Assembly: GCA_020637515.1 (NCBI GenBank)
Contig: JACKKG010000001.1
Span: 2,572,501-2,636,500 of the forward strand
DNA: 64,000 bases
Direction: 5' to 3'
Origin: Rhodobacter sp.
GTDB lineage: Bacteria; Pseudomonadota; Alphaproteobacteria; Rhodobacterales; Rhodobacteraceae
The position numbers were made by a program, and so were the translations under genes. The notes below the pieces were generated by a model. That model worked only from the letters and a program-made list of their open reading frames with translations. It was not told where the DNA came from and ran no database searches. Positions 25,774-35,103 of the stretch are shown here, piece after piece. Positions within the stretch are counted from its first letter, which is position 1; every line of letters begins with the position of its first letter.

Positions 25774-26442
25774 TCACGTCAGCGCCAAAGCGCCCATCAG
25801 CCCCTCGAACAGCGCGACGCCATCGGTGCCGCCGTGCTGGGCGCTGATCGCGCGTTCGGGGTGTGGCATCATGCCCAGGACGCGGCGGTTGGCCGACAGG
25901 ATGCCGGCGATGTCACCCATCGACCCGTTCGGGTTCTGCGCATAGCGAAAGGCCACGCGGTCCTCGGCGTGAAGCTGCGTCAGGGTCTCGGCGTCGGCCT
26001 GATAATTGCCGTCGTGATGGGCGATCGGAATGGCGATCCGCTGGCCCGGCGCGTAGCCCCGGGTAAAGGCGCTGTCGGTCGTCGCGACCTCGAGCGTGAC
26101 GGATTTGCACAGGAACCGAAGCCCGGCGTTGCGCATCAGCACGCCCGGCAGCAGGCCGGATTCGACCAGCACCTGAAATCCGTTGCACACGCCCAGCACA
26201 TAGCCGCCGCGTTCGGCGTGGCTGCGCACCGCGTTCGCGATGGGCGAGCGCGCGGCGATGGCGCCGCAGCGCAGGTAATCCCCGAACGAGAACCCGCCCG
26301 GGATGCCGACCACGTCGGTGCCCTGGGGCAGCGCCGCGTCCTTGTGCCAGACGCGTGTGACCTCGGCGCCGGCGGCTTCGAAGGCGACGGCAAGGTCGCG
26401 GTCGCAGTTGGAACCCGGGAACGTGATGACCGCGGCCTTCAT
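25774..26442 (-). CDS. purQ: Phosphoribosylformylglycinamidine synthase subunit PurQ
   Basis: The 222-residue protein is a class I glutamine amidotransferase that supplies ammonia to PurL in purine synthesis. It starts MKAAVITFPGSNCDRDL, a PurQ hallmark. The nucleophile is C86 in GVCNGFQVL; the histidine and glutamate of the triad are in MMPHPERA near the end. It lies upstream of dctB on the same strand with a 58-bp gap and is divergent from the cox operon. Confidence 0.97.
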   Translation of the reverse strand: MKAAVITFPGSNCDRDLAVAFEAAGAEVTRVWHKDAALPQGTDVVGIPGGFSFGDYLRCGAIAARSPIANAVRSHAERGGYVLGVCNGFQVLVESGLLPGVLMRNAGLRFLCKSVTLEVATTDSAFTRGYAPGQRIAIPIAHHDGNYQADAETLTQLHAEDRVAFRYAQNPNGSMGDIAGILSANRRVLGMMPHPERAISAQHGGTDGVALFEGLMGALALT

Positions 26443-26549
26443 GTGCGCCTCCAGACGTGTGCGTTCGGGCCTCCTTTACTGCGCCCGCGCGCCGGGGGAA
26501 AGCGGTTTTCGCCAACGCTGGCGGGGGCCCGGCGGACTAATCCTAAGGT

Positions 26550-26559
26550 GGCATATGCC
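26550..26559. promoter_or_regulatory. Palindrome GGCATATGCC in the purQ/cox divergent region
   Basis: A perfect 10-bp palindrome with partly symmetric flanks (CCTAAGGT on the left, TCAGG on the right) lies about 46 bp before the coxS-type start codon and 108 bp from purQ. It is the most AT-rich point of the region and could be an operator or part of a promoter. Confidence 0.3.
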
Positions 26560-26605
26560 TCAGGGGCGCATCGTGCTTTCATGACCGCATCCAAGGGAGG
26601 ATTTC

Positions 26606-27097
26606 ATGACCAAGGTAACATTGACCGTGAACGGCCGGTCCATGTCGGGCGAGGCCGAGGGGCGCACGCTCTTGTCGTCGTTCCTGCGCGACACACTGGG
26701 CCTGACCGGCACGCATGTGGGCTGCGACACCAGCCAGTGCGGCGCTTGCGTCGTTCATGTGGACGGTCTGGCAATGAAAAGCTGCACCGTTCTGGTGCAG
26801 GACGTGGACGGCGCCAGCGTCACCACGATCGAAGGGATGGCCAACGCCGACGGCACGCTGGGCCGGGTGCAGCAGGCGTTCCAAGATCACCACGGTTTGC
26901 AGTGCGGTTTCTGCACGCCCGGCATGGTGATGTCTGCCGCCGCCCTTCTGGCCGAGAACCCCAAGCCGACCGAGGCCGAGATCCGCCACCATCTCGAGGG
27001 CAACATCTGCCGTTGCACGGGCTATCACAACATCGTCAAGGCGGTGCTTGCGGCATCGGGACAGGACGTCTCGGGGCTGGGCGTGGCGGCGGAATGA
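26606..27097 (+). CDS. CO dehydrogenase-like small subunit (2Fe-2S), form II type
   Basis: The 163-residue protein carries both iron-sulfur clusters of xanthine oxidase-family small subunits. The plant-type ferredoxin cluster uses C40, C45, C48 and C60; the second cluster uses C100, C103, C135 and C137 (CGFC and CRC). It transfers electrons from the molybdenum site to FAD. It is the first gene of an S-x-L-M operon whose large subunit has the form II signature, so the true substrate may not be CO. Its stop overlaps the next start (ATGA). Confidence 0.93.
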   Translation: MTKVTLTVNGRSMSGEAEGRTLLSSFLRDTLGLTGTHVGCDTSQCGACVVHVDGLAMKSCTVLVQDVDGASVTTIEGMANADGTLGRVQQAFQDHHGLQCGFCTPGMVMSAAALLAENPKPTEAEIRHHLEGNICRCTGYHNIVKAVLAASGQDVSGLGVAAE

Positions 27098-27477
27098 TGC
27101 GCGCGCGCACCCTCGCCCTGGCCGCCGGCCTGACGCTGCTGCCGACGCTCGCCCTGGCCGAAGGCTTCTTCGACCGCGACCTCGGCGATGGCGGCAGCCC
27201 GGCCGAGTGCATGGACCGCGCCGAACGCACGCTCAACGCCTACGGGCGCGCGAGCGGCAGCACCGACATCTATGTCGCGCGCGGCAGCTGGTCGGTCGAT
27301 GGCTATCATCTGGAACCCGGCAACATTGCCGTGCAGTTCCTGTGCCCCTACCGCGATTCGCACGTGTCGGTGACGATCCTTGTCGCGCACAGCGACACCA
27401 CCGGCGACGCCGCCGAACCCGTGGTCAATGCCCTGGCCCAGATCTGGGACAACAACGGCATGAGCAACGGCAAATAA
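27094..27477 (+). CDS. Small secreted protein of unknown function inserted in the cox operon
   Basis: A 127-residue product with a signal peptide (RARTLALAAGLTLLPTLALA, cut before EG). The mature part is about 105 residues with two cysteines (AECMDRA and FLCPYR) that could form one disulfide, and an acidic, soluble character. ATG 27094 overlaps the small-subunit stop; ATG 27097 is an equally good start. I do not recognise the family. Its place between the small and large subunit genes is unusual, as those enzymes are cytoplasmic or membrane-bound. It ends 88 bp before the large-subunit gene. Confidence 0.72.
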   Translation: MMRARTLALAAGLTLLPTLALAEGFFDRDLGDGGSPAECMDRAERTLNAYGRASGSTDIYVARGSWSVDGYHLEPGNIAVQFLCPYRDSHVSVTILVAHSDTTGDAAEPVVNALAQIWDNNGMSNGK

Positions 27478-27565
27478 ACCCGCCCCTGGCCTGCACCGCG
27501 GGCCCGAGGACACGGACACGCGGCGGGAACACGCCCCGCCGGTCACAGAACTCAGGGAGGACACC

Positions 27566-29941
27566 ATGCCCATGGACGGCGGCATCGGCGCCAGCACGAA
27601 GCGGCGCGAAGACCTGCGTTTCCTGACAGGGAACGGACGCTACACCGACGACATCAACCTGCGCGGCCAGCTATACGCCTATTTCCTGCGCAGCCAGGTG
27701 GCCCACGGCCGGATCAACGGCATCGACTCGGCCCAGGCGGCGGCGATGCCCGGCGTCGTGCGTATCTTCACCGGCAAGGATTTCGAGGGGGTCGGCGGAC
27801 TGCCCTGCGGCTGGCAGGTGACGGACAAGCACGGCCAGCCGATGCAGGAACCGGCGCACCCGGTGCTGGCCCAGGGCAAGGTGCGCCATGTCGGCGACCC
27901 GATTGCCGTGGTGGTGGCGGAAACCGCCGAACAGGCGCGCGACGCGGCCGAGGCGATCGTCGTTGACATCGACGAGTTGCCGGCGGTGATCGACATGAAG
28001 GCGGCGCTTGCGGCGGACGCCCCAAAGGTGCACGAGGACCTGACCTCGAACCTGTGCTACGACTGGGGTTTTGTCGAAGAAAACAAGGGCGCCGTGGACG
28101 CGGCCTTTGCGGCAGCGGCGCATGTCACCACGCTTGAGCTGGTGAACCAGCGCCTGATCGCGAACCCGATGGAACCGCGTGTGGCGGTGGGTGACTACGA
28201 TCCGTGGAACGACATGTCCACGCTCTACACCACCTCGCAGAACCCGCATGTGATCCGCCTGCTGATGGGCGCCTTCGTGCTGGGCATCCCCGAGCACAAG
28301 CTGCGCGTGGTCGCGCCCGACGTGGGCGGCGGCTTCGGCTCGAAGATCTTCCATTACGCCGAGGAAGCGTTCTGCACCTTTGCCGCGCGCGCCCTGAAGA
28401 AACCCGTCAAATGGACCTCGACCCGCTCGGAAGCCTTCATGAGCGATGCGCATGGCCGGGACCATGTGACCAAGATCGAGCTGGCGCTGGACGCGGACAA
28501 CAATTTCACCGCGATCCGCACCGAGACCTACGCCAACATGGGTGCGTATCTGAGCACCTTTGCGCCCTCGGTGCCGACCTGGCTGCACGGCACGCTGATG
28601 GCCGGGAACTACAAGACCCCGGTGATCTATGTGAACGTGAAGGCGGTCTTCACCAACACCGTGCCGGTCGATGCCTACCGCGGCGCGGGTCGCCCCGAGG
28701 CGACCTTCCAGCTGGAACGCCTGATCGACAAGGCGGCACGCGAGCTGGGGGTTTCGCCGGTTGATCTGCGGCGTCAGAACTTCATCCAGCCCGACCAGTT
28801 CCCCTATGCCACCCCCGTGGCGGTCGAATACGACACCGGGAACTATGACGCGACGATGGACAAGATGCTGGCGCTGTCCGACTACGCCGGATTCGAGGCC
28901 CGCGCGGCCGAGAGCGCCAAGGCCGGCAAGCTGCGCGGCTTCGGCATCGCCCATTACATCGAGGCCTGCGGCATCGCGCCGTCGAACCTGGTGGGGCAAC
29001 TCGGGGCCCGCGCGGGGCTTTACGAAAGCGCCACGGTGCGGGTGAACGCGACAGGGTCGATCAGCGTCTTCACCGGATCGCATTCGCACGGCCAGGGCCA
29101 CGAGACCACCTTTGCCCAGGTCGTGTCCGAGCTGATCGGCATCGACGCCGGCCAGGTCGAGATCGTCCATGGCGACACCTCGAACACGCCGATGGGCATG
29201 GGCACCTATGGCTCGCGCTCGCTCGCGGTCGGTGGCTCGGCGCTGGTGCGCGCCACGAACAAGATCATCACCAAGGCCAAGAAGATCGCCGCGCACCTGC
29301 TGGAAGCGTCGGAAGCCGATATCGAGCTGAAGGATGGCAAGTTCTCGGTCGCCGGCACCGACAAGTCGGTGGATTGGGCCGGCGTCACGCTGGCGGCCTA
29401 TGTGCCGCACAACTACCCGCTGGAAAGCCTGGAACCCGGGCTCGAGGAAACGGCGTTCTACGATCCCTCGAACTTCACCTACCCCGCCGGGGCCTATGGC
29501 TGCGAGGTCGAGGTGGACCCCGAGACCGGCAAGGTGACGATCCTGAACTTCACCGCCGCCGACGATTTCGGCAACGTGGTGAACCCGATGATCGTCGAGG
29601 GGCAGGTGCACGGCGGCCTGGCGCAGGGCATCGGTCAGGCGATGCTCGAGGCCTGCGCCTATGACGCCGACGGCCAGTTGCTGACCGGGTCCTACATGGA
29701 TTACGCCATGCCGCGCGCCGACGATCTGCCCGCGTATACGGTGGACCACAGCTGCGTCACGCCCTGCACCCACAACCCGCTGGGCGTCAAGGGCTGCGGC
29801 GAGGCCGGGGCGATCGGCTCGCCGCCCGCCGTCGTCAACGCGGTGATCGACGCGCTGCATCGCGGCGGTCACACCCACGTCACCCATATCGACATGCCCG
29901 TTTCGCCTGCGCGCGTCTGGGCTGCCATGCAGGCCAAATAA
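27566..29941 (+). CDS. CO dehydrogenase-like large subunit (molybdopterin), form II
   Basis: The 791-residue protein is the catalytic subunit of a xanthine oxidase-family molybdenum hydroxylase. The active-site loop is AYRGAGR (370-376), which defines form II CoxL. Form I CO dehydrogenases have AYxCSFR with the copper-binding cysteine, absent here. The catalytic glutamate is E746 in KGCGEAGAIGSPP. Form II enzymes are often called putative CODH but their physiological substrate is disputed. The S-L-M order also fits form II. It needs the molybdopterin made through MoaA. Confidence 0.93.
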   Translation: MPMDGGIGASTKRREDLRFLTGNGRYTDDINLRGQLYAYFLRSQVAHGRINGIDSAQAAAMPGVVRIFTGKDFEGVGGLPCGWQVTDKHGQPMQEPAHPVLAQGKVRHVGDPIAVVVAETAEQARDAAEAIVVDIDELPAVIDMKAALAADAPKVHEDLTSNLCYDWGFVEENKGAVDAAFAAAAHVTTLELVNQRLIANPMEPRVAVGDYDPWNDMSTLYTTSQNPHVIRLLMGAFVLGIPEHKLRVVAPDVGGGFGSKIFHYAEEAFCTFAARALKKPVKWTSTRSEAFMSDAHGRDHVTKIELALDADNNFTAIRTETYANMGAYLSTFAPSVPTWLHGTLMAGNYKTPVIYVNVKAVFTNTVPVDAYRGAGRPEATFQLERLIDKAARELGVSPVDLRRQNFIQPDQFPYATPVAVEYDTGNYDATMDKMLALSDYAGFEARAAESAKAGKLRGFGIAHYIEACGIAPSNLVGQLGARAGLYESATVRVNATGSISVFTGSHSHGQGHETTFAQVVSELIGIDAGQVEIVHGDTSNTPMGMGTYGSRSLAVGGSALVRATNKIITKAKKIAAHLLEASEADIELKDGKFSVAGTDKSVDWAGVTLAAYVPHNYPLESLEPGLEETAFYDPSNFTYPAGAYGCEVEVDPETGKVTILNFTAADDFGNVVNPMIVEGQVHGGLAQGIGQAMLEACAYDADGQLLTGSYMDYAMPRADDLPAYTVDHSCVTPCTHNPLGVKGCGEAGAIGSPPAVVNAVIDALHRGGHTHVTHIDMPVSPARVWAAMQAK

Positions 29942-29952
29942 GGGAGGCCGCG

Positions 29953-30741
29953 ATGTATAACTTCGATTTCGTGAAACCCGCGAGTATCGCCGAAGCCGTC
30001 GAGGCCCTGTCGGGCGACGAGGCGCAGGCCCTGTCGGGCGGCATGACCCTGCTGCCGACGATGAAGCAACGGCTGAACGCGCCGGCGACGCTGGTCTCGC
30101 TGTCCGGCATCGCCGAGATGAAGGGCGTGCGCCGCGATGGCGACACGCTGGTCATCGGCGCGGCCACCCCGCACGCGGTGGTGGCCCGCGAGGCCGCCGG
30201 TCACTATCCCGCGCTGGCCGCGCTGGCCGGGCAGATCGGCGACCCGGCGGTGCGCAACCGGGGCACCATCGGCGGCTCGATCGCCAACAACGACCCCTCG
30301 GCCTGCTATCCTGCGGCGGTGCTGGCCTCGGGCGCGGTGGTGGTGACCAACACGCGCGAGATCGCGGCCGACGATTATTTCCAGGGGCTGTTCGAAACCG
30401 CGCTGCATGACGGCGAAATCATCACCGCCGTGCGCTTTCCGATCCCGCAAAAGGCCGCCTATGCCAAGTTCCTGCAACCGGCGTCGCGCTTTGCGCTGAC
30501 GGGGGCGTTCGTGGCGCAATACGCGGGCGGTGTGCGGGTGGCGATCACCGGCGCGTCCGAAGGCGGCGTGTTCCGCTGGACCGAGGCCGAAACGGCGCTG
30601 TCGGCCGATTTCAGCCCCGCGGCGATCGCGGGCAAGTCGGCCTCGGCCGATGGCATGATCGGCGACCTGCACGGCACGCCGGCCTACCGCGCGCATCTGG
30701 TCGGCGTCATGACGCGCCGCGCGGTGGCGGCCGCGCACTAG
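29953..30741 (+). CDS. CO dehydrogenase-like medium subunit (FAD-binding)
   Basis: A 262-residue FAD-binding subunit (PCMH-type) of the molybdenum hydroxylase. It starts MYNFDFVKPASIAEAVEAL, and the FAD loops are LSGGMTLLPTMK and RNRGTIGGSIANNDPSA. It passes electrons from the iron-sulfur subunit to the external acceptor. It lies 11 bp after the large-subunit gene and closes the operon at a strong terminator. Confidence 0.94.
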   Translation: MYNFDFVKPASIAEAVEALSGDEAQALSGGMTLLPTMKQRLNAPATLVSLSGIAEMKGVRRDGDTLVIGAATPHAVVAREAAGHYPALAALAGQIGDPAVRNRGTIGGSIANNDPSACYPAAVLASGAVVVTNTREIAADDYFQGLFETALHDGEIITAVRFPIPQKAAYAKFLQPASRFALTGAFVAQYAGGVRVAITGASEGGVFRWTEAETALSADFSPAAIAGKSASADGMIGDLHGTPAYRAHLVGVMTRRAVAAAH

Positions 30742-30764
30742 ACACCGGGTTGGGATTCCGGCCG

Positions 30765-30788
30765 AAAAGGGGGCTTCGGCCCCCTTTT
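30765..30788. terminator. Bidirectional terminator between the cox operon and holC
   Basis: AAAAGGGGGC (30765-30774) and GCCCCCTTTT (30779-30788) form a perfect 10-bp stem around a stable TTCG tetraloop. The run of Ts on one strand and As on the other allows it to stop transcripts from both converging units. Confidence 0.85.
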
Positions 30789-30795
30789 CCATGGC

Positions 30796-31269
30796 TCAGG
30801 CGCGCGGGTGGCGGGCCTTGCATTCCCAGCGGCCCGACTCGCGGCTCCAGTATTCGGCCTCGATCCCGGCTGCGGTCAGCGCGCGCCACTGGTCGCGCGC
30901 CCGCGCCAAGGCCTGCTGGTCGAGCCCGTCGAAGACGATGCACAGCCGTTCGACGGCGCGGACCTCGTCCGCGCCGACCTCGGCCCCGTCCAGCGCGATC
31001 AGGCAGCCGGTGGCGTTGGGCAGGTCGGAGACGCGCGTGCCGTCCCAGGTCAGCAGGCAGGGCTGGTCGGCGTCATGCGCGCCGCCCGCCAGCCCGTGCG
31101 GCAAGAACCCCTCGCCCAGCCAGAGCTGACGGTCGAGCGCCTCCATCCGCGCGCGGTCGGTGCCGCGCAGCGCGACCGCCAGGCCGATCTCTTGTGCCTT
31201 GCCGATCAATGTCGGCAACAGCACCTCGAGCGGGTCCTGCGTCAGATGGTAGAAGCGCGCGACAGCCAT
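30796..31269 (-). CDS. holC: DNA polymerase III subunit chi
   Basis: The 157-residue protein matches HolC: N-terminus VARFYHLTQDPLEVLLPTLIGKA, then DRQLWLGEGFLPHG and LCIVFDGLDQQALARAR near the end. Chi links the clamp loader to single-strand-binding protein at the replication fork. It starts 3 bp after the pepA stop codon on the same strand, the arrangement also seen in enterobacteria. Confidence 0.92.
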   Translation of the reverse strand: MAVARFYHLTQDPLEVLLPTLIGKAQEIGLAVALRGTDRARMEALDRQLWLGEGFLPHGLAGGAHDADQPCLLTWDGTRVSDLPNATGCLIALDGAEVGADEVRAVERLCIVFDGLDQQALARARDQWRALTAAGIEAEYWSRESGRWECKARHPRA

Positions 31270-31272
31270 GGT

Positions 31273-32736
31273 TCAGGCGCTTGTCCCGGTCTCGAACCGG
31301 GCCCTGACCAGCGCGTCGAGCGTGCGCACCCCCCAGCCGGTCGCCCCTTTGGGCGCCAGCGTCGTCTCGCCCGGTGGCAACGTGACCCCGGCGATGTCGA
31401 GATGCACCCAGGGCGTGCCGGGCTTGACGAAACGTTGCAGGAATTGCGCCGCGGTGATCGCCCCGCCCCAGCGCCCGCCGGTGTTCTTCATGTCGGCCAT
31501 GCGCGATTTGATGAGCTGGTCATAGGCCGGGCCCAGCGGCATCCGCCACGCGCCCTCGCCCTGCCCCTCGGCCGCTTTCAGCACCGCCCCGGCCAGCGCG
31601 TCGTCATTGGCGAACACGGCCGCGTTTTCGTGACCCAGCGCGACGACGCAGGCCCCGGTCAGCGTCGCCAGGTCGATCATCGCGGTGGGCTGGAACCGCT
31701 CTTGCGCATACCACAGCACATCCGCCAGCACGAGCCGCCCCTCGGCATCCGTGTTGATGATCTCGATCGTGTCGCCCTTCATCGATCGCACCACGTCGCC
31801 CGGCCGCTGGGCGCGCCCGTCCGGCATGTTCTCGACCAGGCCGACCAGACCGACGACATGCGCTGCCGCCTTGCGGGCGGCCAGCGCCATCATCGTCCCC
31901 GCGACGACACCCGCGCCGCCCATGTCGGTGATCATTTCCTCCATTCCGCCGGCCGGCTTGATCGAGAGGCCGCCACTGTCGAAGACCACGCCCTTGCCGA
32001 TCAGCGCCAGCGGCGGGGTGTCGGCGCCCTTCCACTGCATGACGACGACCTTCGACGGGCTGTCCGACCCCTGCCCCACGCCCAGCAGCGCGCGCATCCC
32101 CAATTCGGCCAGTTGCGCCTCGTCCAGCACCTCGACGTCGAGCCCCAGCGCCCGCAGCGCCAGCAGGCGGTCGGCAAAGGTGCCGGTGGTCAGGACGTTG
32201 GCCGGTTCGTTGATCAGGTCGCGGGCGAAATGCACCGCCTCGGCCAGATGCAGGACCTCGGCGCAGTCCTTTGTTCGCGCCTCGGGATCGGCCACCATCA
32301 GGGCCACCGGACCGGGCGCCTTGGGGGCCTCGGCGCGCATGGCAAAGTCGTAGGCGCGCAGCGCGATGCCCTCGACCAGGAGAGGCAAACGGCGCACACC
32401 CTGCGCCAACACCAGCGCGCCCTCCGGCTTGAGACCGCGCGCGATGGTCGCGCCGGCCTTGCGCAGGTCCGCGGGCCCGGCCGCGCGCGCCAGTTTGACA
32501 AGCATCACGCCCGAGGCCTCGATCCCGGCCGGAAACGCCAGTTCGATGCCCTCGCCCGCCGCCAGGGCCGACCAGCGGTCGCTGGCCAGAGCCCGGCTCA
32601 GCGCGCCGCGCGCGCGGCGATCAAGCGGACGCGCCGCGAGCGGCAGCTCGGATTCGGCCAGCACGACGACACGCCCGGCGTGGTGGATCGCGGTGTCCGG
32701 GTCGGGGGCAAGGAAACGAAGTTCGACAAGGGCCAT
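31273..32736 (-). CDS. pepA: Leucyl aminopeptidase (M17)
   Basis: A 487-residue M17 family metallopeptidase that removes N-terminal residues from peptides. The two-zinc site includes GKGVVFDSGGLSIK and DMGGAG; the family signature NTDAEGRL is present. The N-terminal domain is less conserved, as is usual. It is transcribed with holC and divergently from the lptF gene. Confidence 0.95.
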   Translation of the reverse strand: MALVELRFLAPDPDTAIHHAGRVVVLAESELPLAARPLDRRARGALSRALASDRWSALAAGEGIELAFPAGIEASGVMLVKLARAAGPADLRKAGATIARGLKPEGALVLAQGVRRLPLLVEGIALRAYDFAMRAEAPKAPGPVALMVADPEARTKDCAEVLHLAEAVHFARDLINEPANVLTTGTFADRLLALRALGLDVEVLDEAQLAELGMRALLGVGQGSDSPSKVVVMQWKGADTPPLALIGKGVVFDSGGLSIKPAGGMEEMITDMGGAGVVAGTMMALAARKAAAHVVGLVGLVENMPDGRAQRPGDVVRSMKGDTIEIINTDAEGRLVLADVLWYAQERFQPTAMIDLATLTGACVVALGHENAAVFANDDALAGAVLKAAEGQGEGAWRMPLGPAYDQLIKSRMADMKNTGGRWGGAITAAQFLQRFVKPGTPWVHLDIAGVTLPPGETTLAPKGATGWGVRTLDALVRARFETGTSA

Positions 32737-32830
32737 GGCGGGCGCTCCTTTCAGGTCGGCGCGAGCCTAGCGGCAAGCCCGACGCTTGACCAGTGGTGCG
32801 CCGCACCGGCCGGATTCCGCCGATAAGCTG

Positions 32831-32859
32831 TTTTCCTGCCGTGCGAATCCCGCTAGATT
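32831..32859 (+). promoter_or_regulatory. Candidate promoter of the lpt operon
   Basis: TTTTCC (32831-32836) and TAGATT (32854-32859) are separated by 17 bp, about 35 bp upstream of the GTG start of lptF. The match to consensus is moderate, but the position is right for the long lptF to rsmA unit. Confidence 0.35.
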
Positions 32860-32893
32860 GCAGCCCCGTCGAGATCAACCGAGGATTCCCCGC

Positions 32894-34006
32894 GTGACGC
32901 GCCTGGACCGCTACATTCTGGCGCAACTCCTGTGGGTGTTCGGCTTCTTTTCCCTGGTGCTGGTGTCCGTCTATTGGGTCAACAAGGCCGTCAGCCTGTT
33001 CGACCGGCTGATCGGGGACGGCCAGCCGATGTCGGTGTTCCTGGAGTTCACCGCCCTCAGCCTGCCGATGCTGATCCGCACCGTGCTGCCGATCTCGGCC
33101 TTTGTCGCCACCTTGCAGGTGACACTGGGCCTGTTGCGCAATTCCGAGGTCGCGGTCATCCAGGCGGCGGGGATCTCGCCGCTCAGGCTGGCGCGGCCGG
33201 TGGTTCTGTTCGGGCTGATCGTCACCACCTTTCTGGTCGTGCTGATGCATTTCATCGTGCCCGAGGCCCGCAGCCAGTTGGCCCGGCGCCAGGCCGAGGT
33301 GGCGCAGAACATCACCGCCTCGCTGCTGCAAGACGGCGTGTTCCAGCACCCGGCCGAGGGCGTGACCTTTTTCATCAACGAAATCACCGAGGACGGGACG
33401 ATGCGCGGCATCTTCCTGTCGGACGCGCGCAGCCAGTTGCAGCGCGTCGATTACACCGCCCGCACCGCCCTGATCGTGCCCGAGGCGACCGGGCCGAAAC
33501 TGGTGATGATCGACGGGCAGGCGCAGATCCACGACCGCCGCTCAGGGCGACTTTCGGTGACGGGGTTCAGCGATTTCACCTATGATCTCAGCATCCTGGC
33601 CGGGCCGGCGGGGCGCGGCCGCTCGGTGCAGGAGCTGCCGACCCGCGACCTGATCGCCCCCACGCAGGCGCTGTTCGACGAAACCCATGCCACCGCGGCG
33701 CAGTTCCGCTTCGAGCTGGTCTCGCGTTTCGTGGACGGGTTCACGGCGCTGACGGCGGCGCTGATCGGCTACGCGGCGCTGGTCGCGGGCGGGTTCAGCC
33801 GGCTGGGGTTCTGGCGTGAGATCGTGCTGGCGGTGGCGCTGATCGCCGTGGTGCAATCGCTGGCCAACGCGCTGGCCGGGGCTGCCATGCGATCGGTCGG
33901 CCTGTCCTGGCTGGGGGCGATCCCGCTGGCACTGGCGGCACTGGCGGCGCTGGGGCTGATCGCCTGGGCCTCGCGCACGCGGCGGCTGCCGGGGGGCGCG
34001 CCATGA
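32894..34006 (+). CDS. lptF: LPS export permease LptF
   Basis: A 370-residue inner-membrane protein of the YjgP/YjgQ family. It has three N-terminal transmembrane helices, a periplasmic beta-jellyroll (about residues 130-260) and three C-terminal helices. With LptG and the LptB ATPase it extracts lipopolysaccharide from the inner membrane. Start choice is GTG 32894 (VTRLDRYILAQLLWVFG), which fits the family N-terminus; an in-frame reading from 32786 adds non-homologous residues. Its stop overlaps lptG (ATGA). Confidence 0.93.
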   Translation: MTRLDRYILAQLLWVFGFFSLVLVSVYWVNKAVSLFDRLIGDGQPMSVFLEFTALSLPMLIRTVLPISAFVATLQVTLGLLRNSEVAVIQAAGISPLRLARPVVLFGLIVTTFLVVLMHFIVPEARSQLARRQAEVAQNITASLLQDGVFQHPAEGVTFFINEITEDGTMRGIFLSDARSQLQRVDYTARTALIVPEATGPKLVMIDGQAQIHDRRSGRLSVTGFSDFTYDLSILAGPAGRGRSVQELPTRDLIAPTQALFDETHATAAQFRFELVSRFVDGFTALTAALIGYAALVAGGFSRLGFWREIVLAVALIAVVQSLANALAGAAMRSVGLSWLGAIPLALAALAALGLIAWASRTRRLPGGAP

Positions 34007-35103
34007 CGCTGGGGCGCTATCTGGTGATGCGCCTGGCGGTCAGCTTCGCGCTGATCGCGGCCGTGTTCTTCGGGATGCTGATGCTGTTCGAGATCGTCGA
34101 AATGGTGCGCCGGCTGGGCGGCGGCACCACGCCGATGGCGGAAATCCTGTGGCTGTCGTTGCTGCATGTTCCCGCGACGTTCTACGAGATCCTGCCCCTG
34201 TTGACGATCCTGGCCTCGATGACCTTCGTGCTGGGGCTGGCGCGCACCTCGGAACTGGTGGTGATCCGCGGCGCGGGGCGCTCGGCCATGCGGATGCTGC
34301 GCGAGCCGTTCCTGGCGACGCTGCTGTTCGGCGCGCTTCTGGTCGCGGGGTTCAATCCACTGGTGGCCTCGGCCACGCGGGCCTACCAGGATCGGCTGGG
34401 CCGGCTGCAAAGCCCCGATCAGCAGACCCAGATCTCGCTCGAGGGGGCGGCGGTCTGGATGCGTCAGGGCGACGCACAGGGCCAGACCGTGATCCGCGCG
34501 CAGTCCGTGGACGCGGACGGGCTGGGGTTCCGGCACGTCACCTTTCTGTCGTTCGACCGCGACACCGGCGTGCCGCTGATCCGTATCGAGGCCGACCACG
34601 CGCGGCTCGATCCCGGGACCTGGCACCTCGAGGGGGCCAAACGCTGGGACCTGCGCGCCGACAACCCCGAACGGGAATCGCAGAGCTTTGCCGCGCTGGA
34701 CCTGCCCTCGGACCTGACCGGCGAACGCATCCGCGAAAGCTTTGCGCGCGCCGGGACGCTGTCGGTCTGGGACCTGCCCGAATTCATCCACGCGCTGGAC
34801 CGCGCGGGCCTGTCCTCGCGGCCACACCGCGCGCAGTTCCAGGCCGAGCTGGCGCTGCCGTTCCTGATGGCGGCGATGCTGATGGTCGGGGCGGTGCTGA
34901 ACTTTCGCCACACCCGTGCTGGCGGCACCGGAACGCGCATCCTGATGACCGTGCTTGCCGGATTCGCCCTGTTCTTTCTTCGCAATTTCGCGCAAGTTCT
35001 GGGAGAGAACGGGCAGATTCCGTTGTCGCTGGCGATCTGGACACCACCTGTTGCTTCCATGCTGCTGGCGCTTGGGATATTGCTGCACCTGGAGGATGGC
35101 TAG
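34003..35103 (+). CDS. lptG: LPS export permease LptG
   Basis: The 366-residue partner of LptF has the same architecture: N-terminal helices (LGRYLVMRLAVSFALIAAV), a periplasmic jellyroll, and C-terminal helices ending in PPVASMLLALGILLHLEDG. Together they form the membrane channel of the LPS transport ABC complex. The gene starts within the lptF stop codon and its end overlaps or abuts the lptD start. Confidence 0.94.
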   Translation: MTLGRYLVMRLAVSFALIAAVFFGMLMLFEIVEMVRRLGGGTTPMAEILWLSLLHVPATFYEILPLLTILASMTFVLGLARTSELVVIRGAGRSAMRMLREPFLATLLFGALLVAGFNPLVASATRAYQDRLGRLQSPDQQTQISLEGAAVWMRQGDAQGQTVIRAQSVDADGLGFRHVTFLSFDRDTGVPLIRIEADHARLDPGTWHLEGAKRWDLRADNPERESQSFAALDLPSDLTGERIRESFARAGTLSVWDLPEFIHALDRAGLSSRPHRAQFQAELALPFLMAAMLMVGAVLNFRHTRAGGTGTRILMTVLAGFALFFLRNFAQVLGENGQIPLSLAIWTPPVASMLLALGILLHLEDG

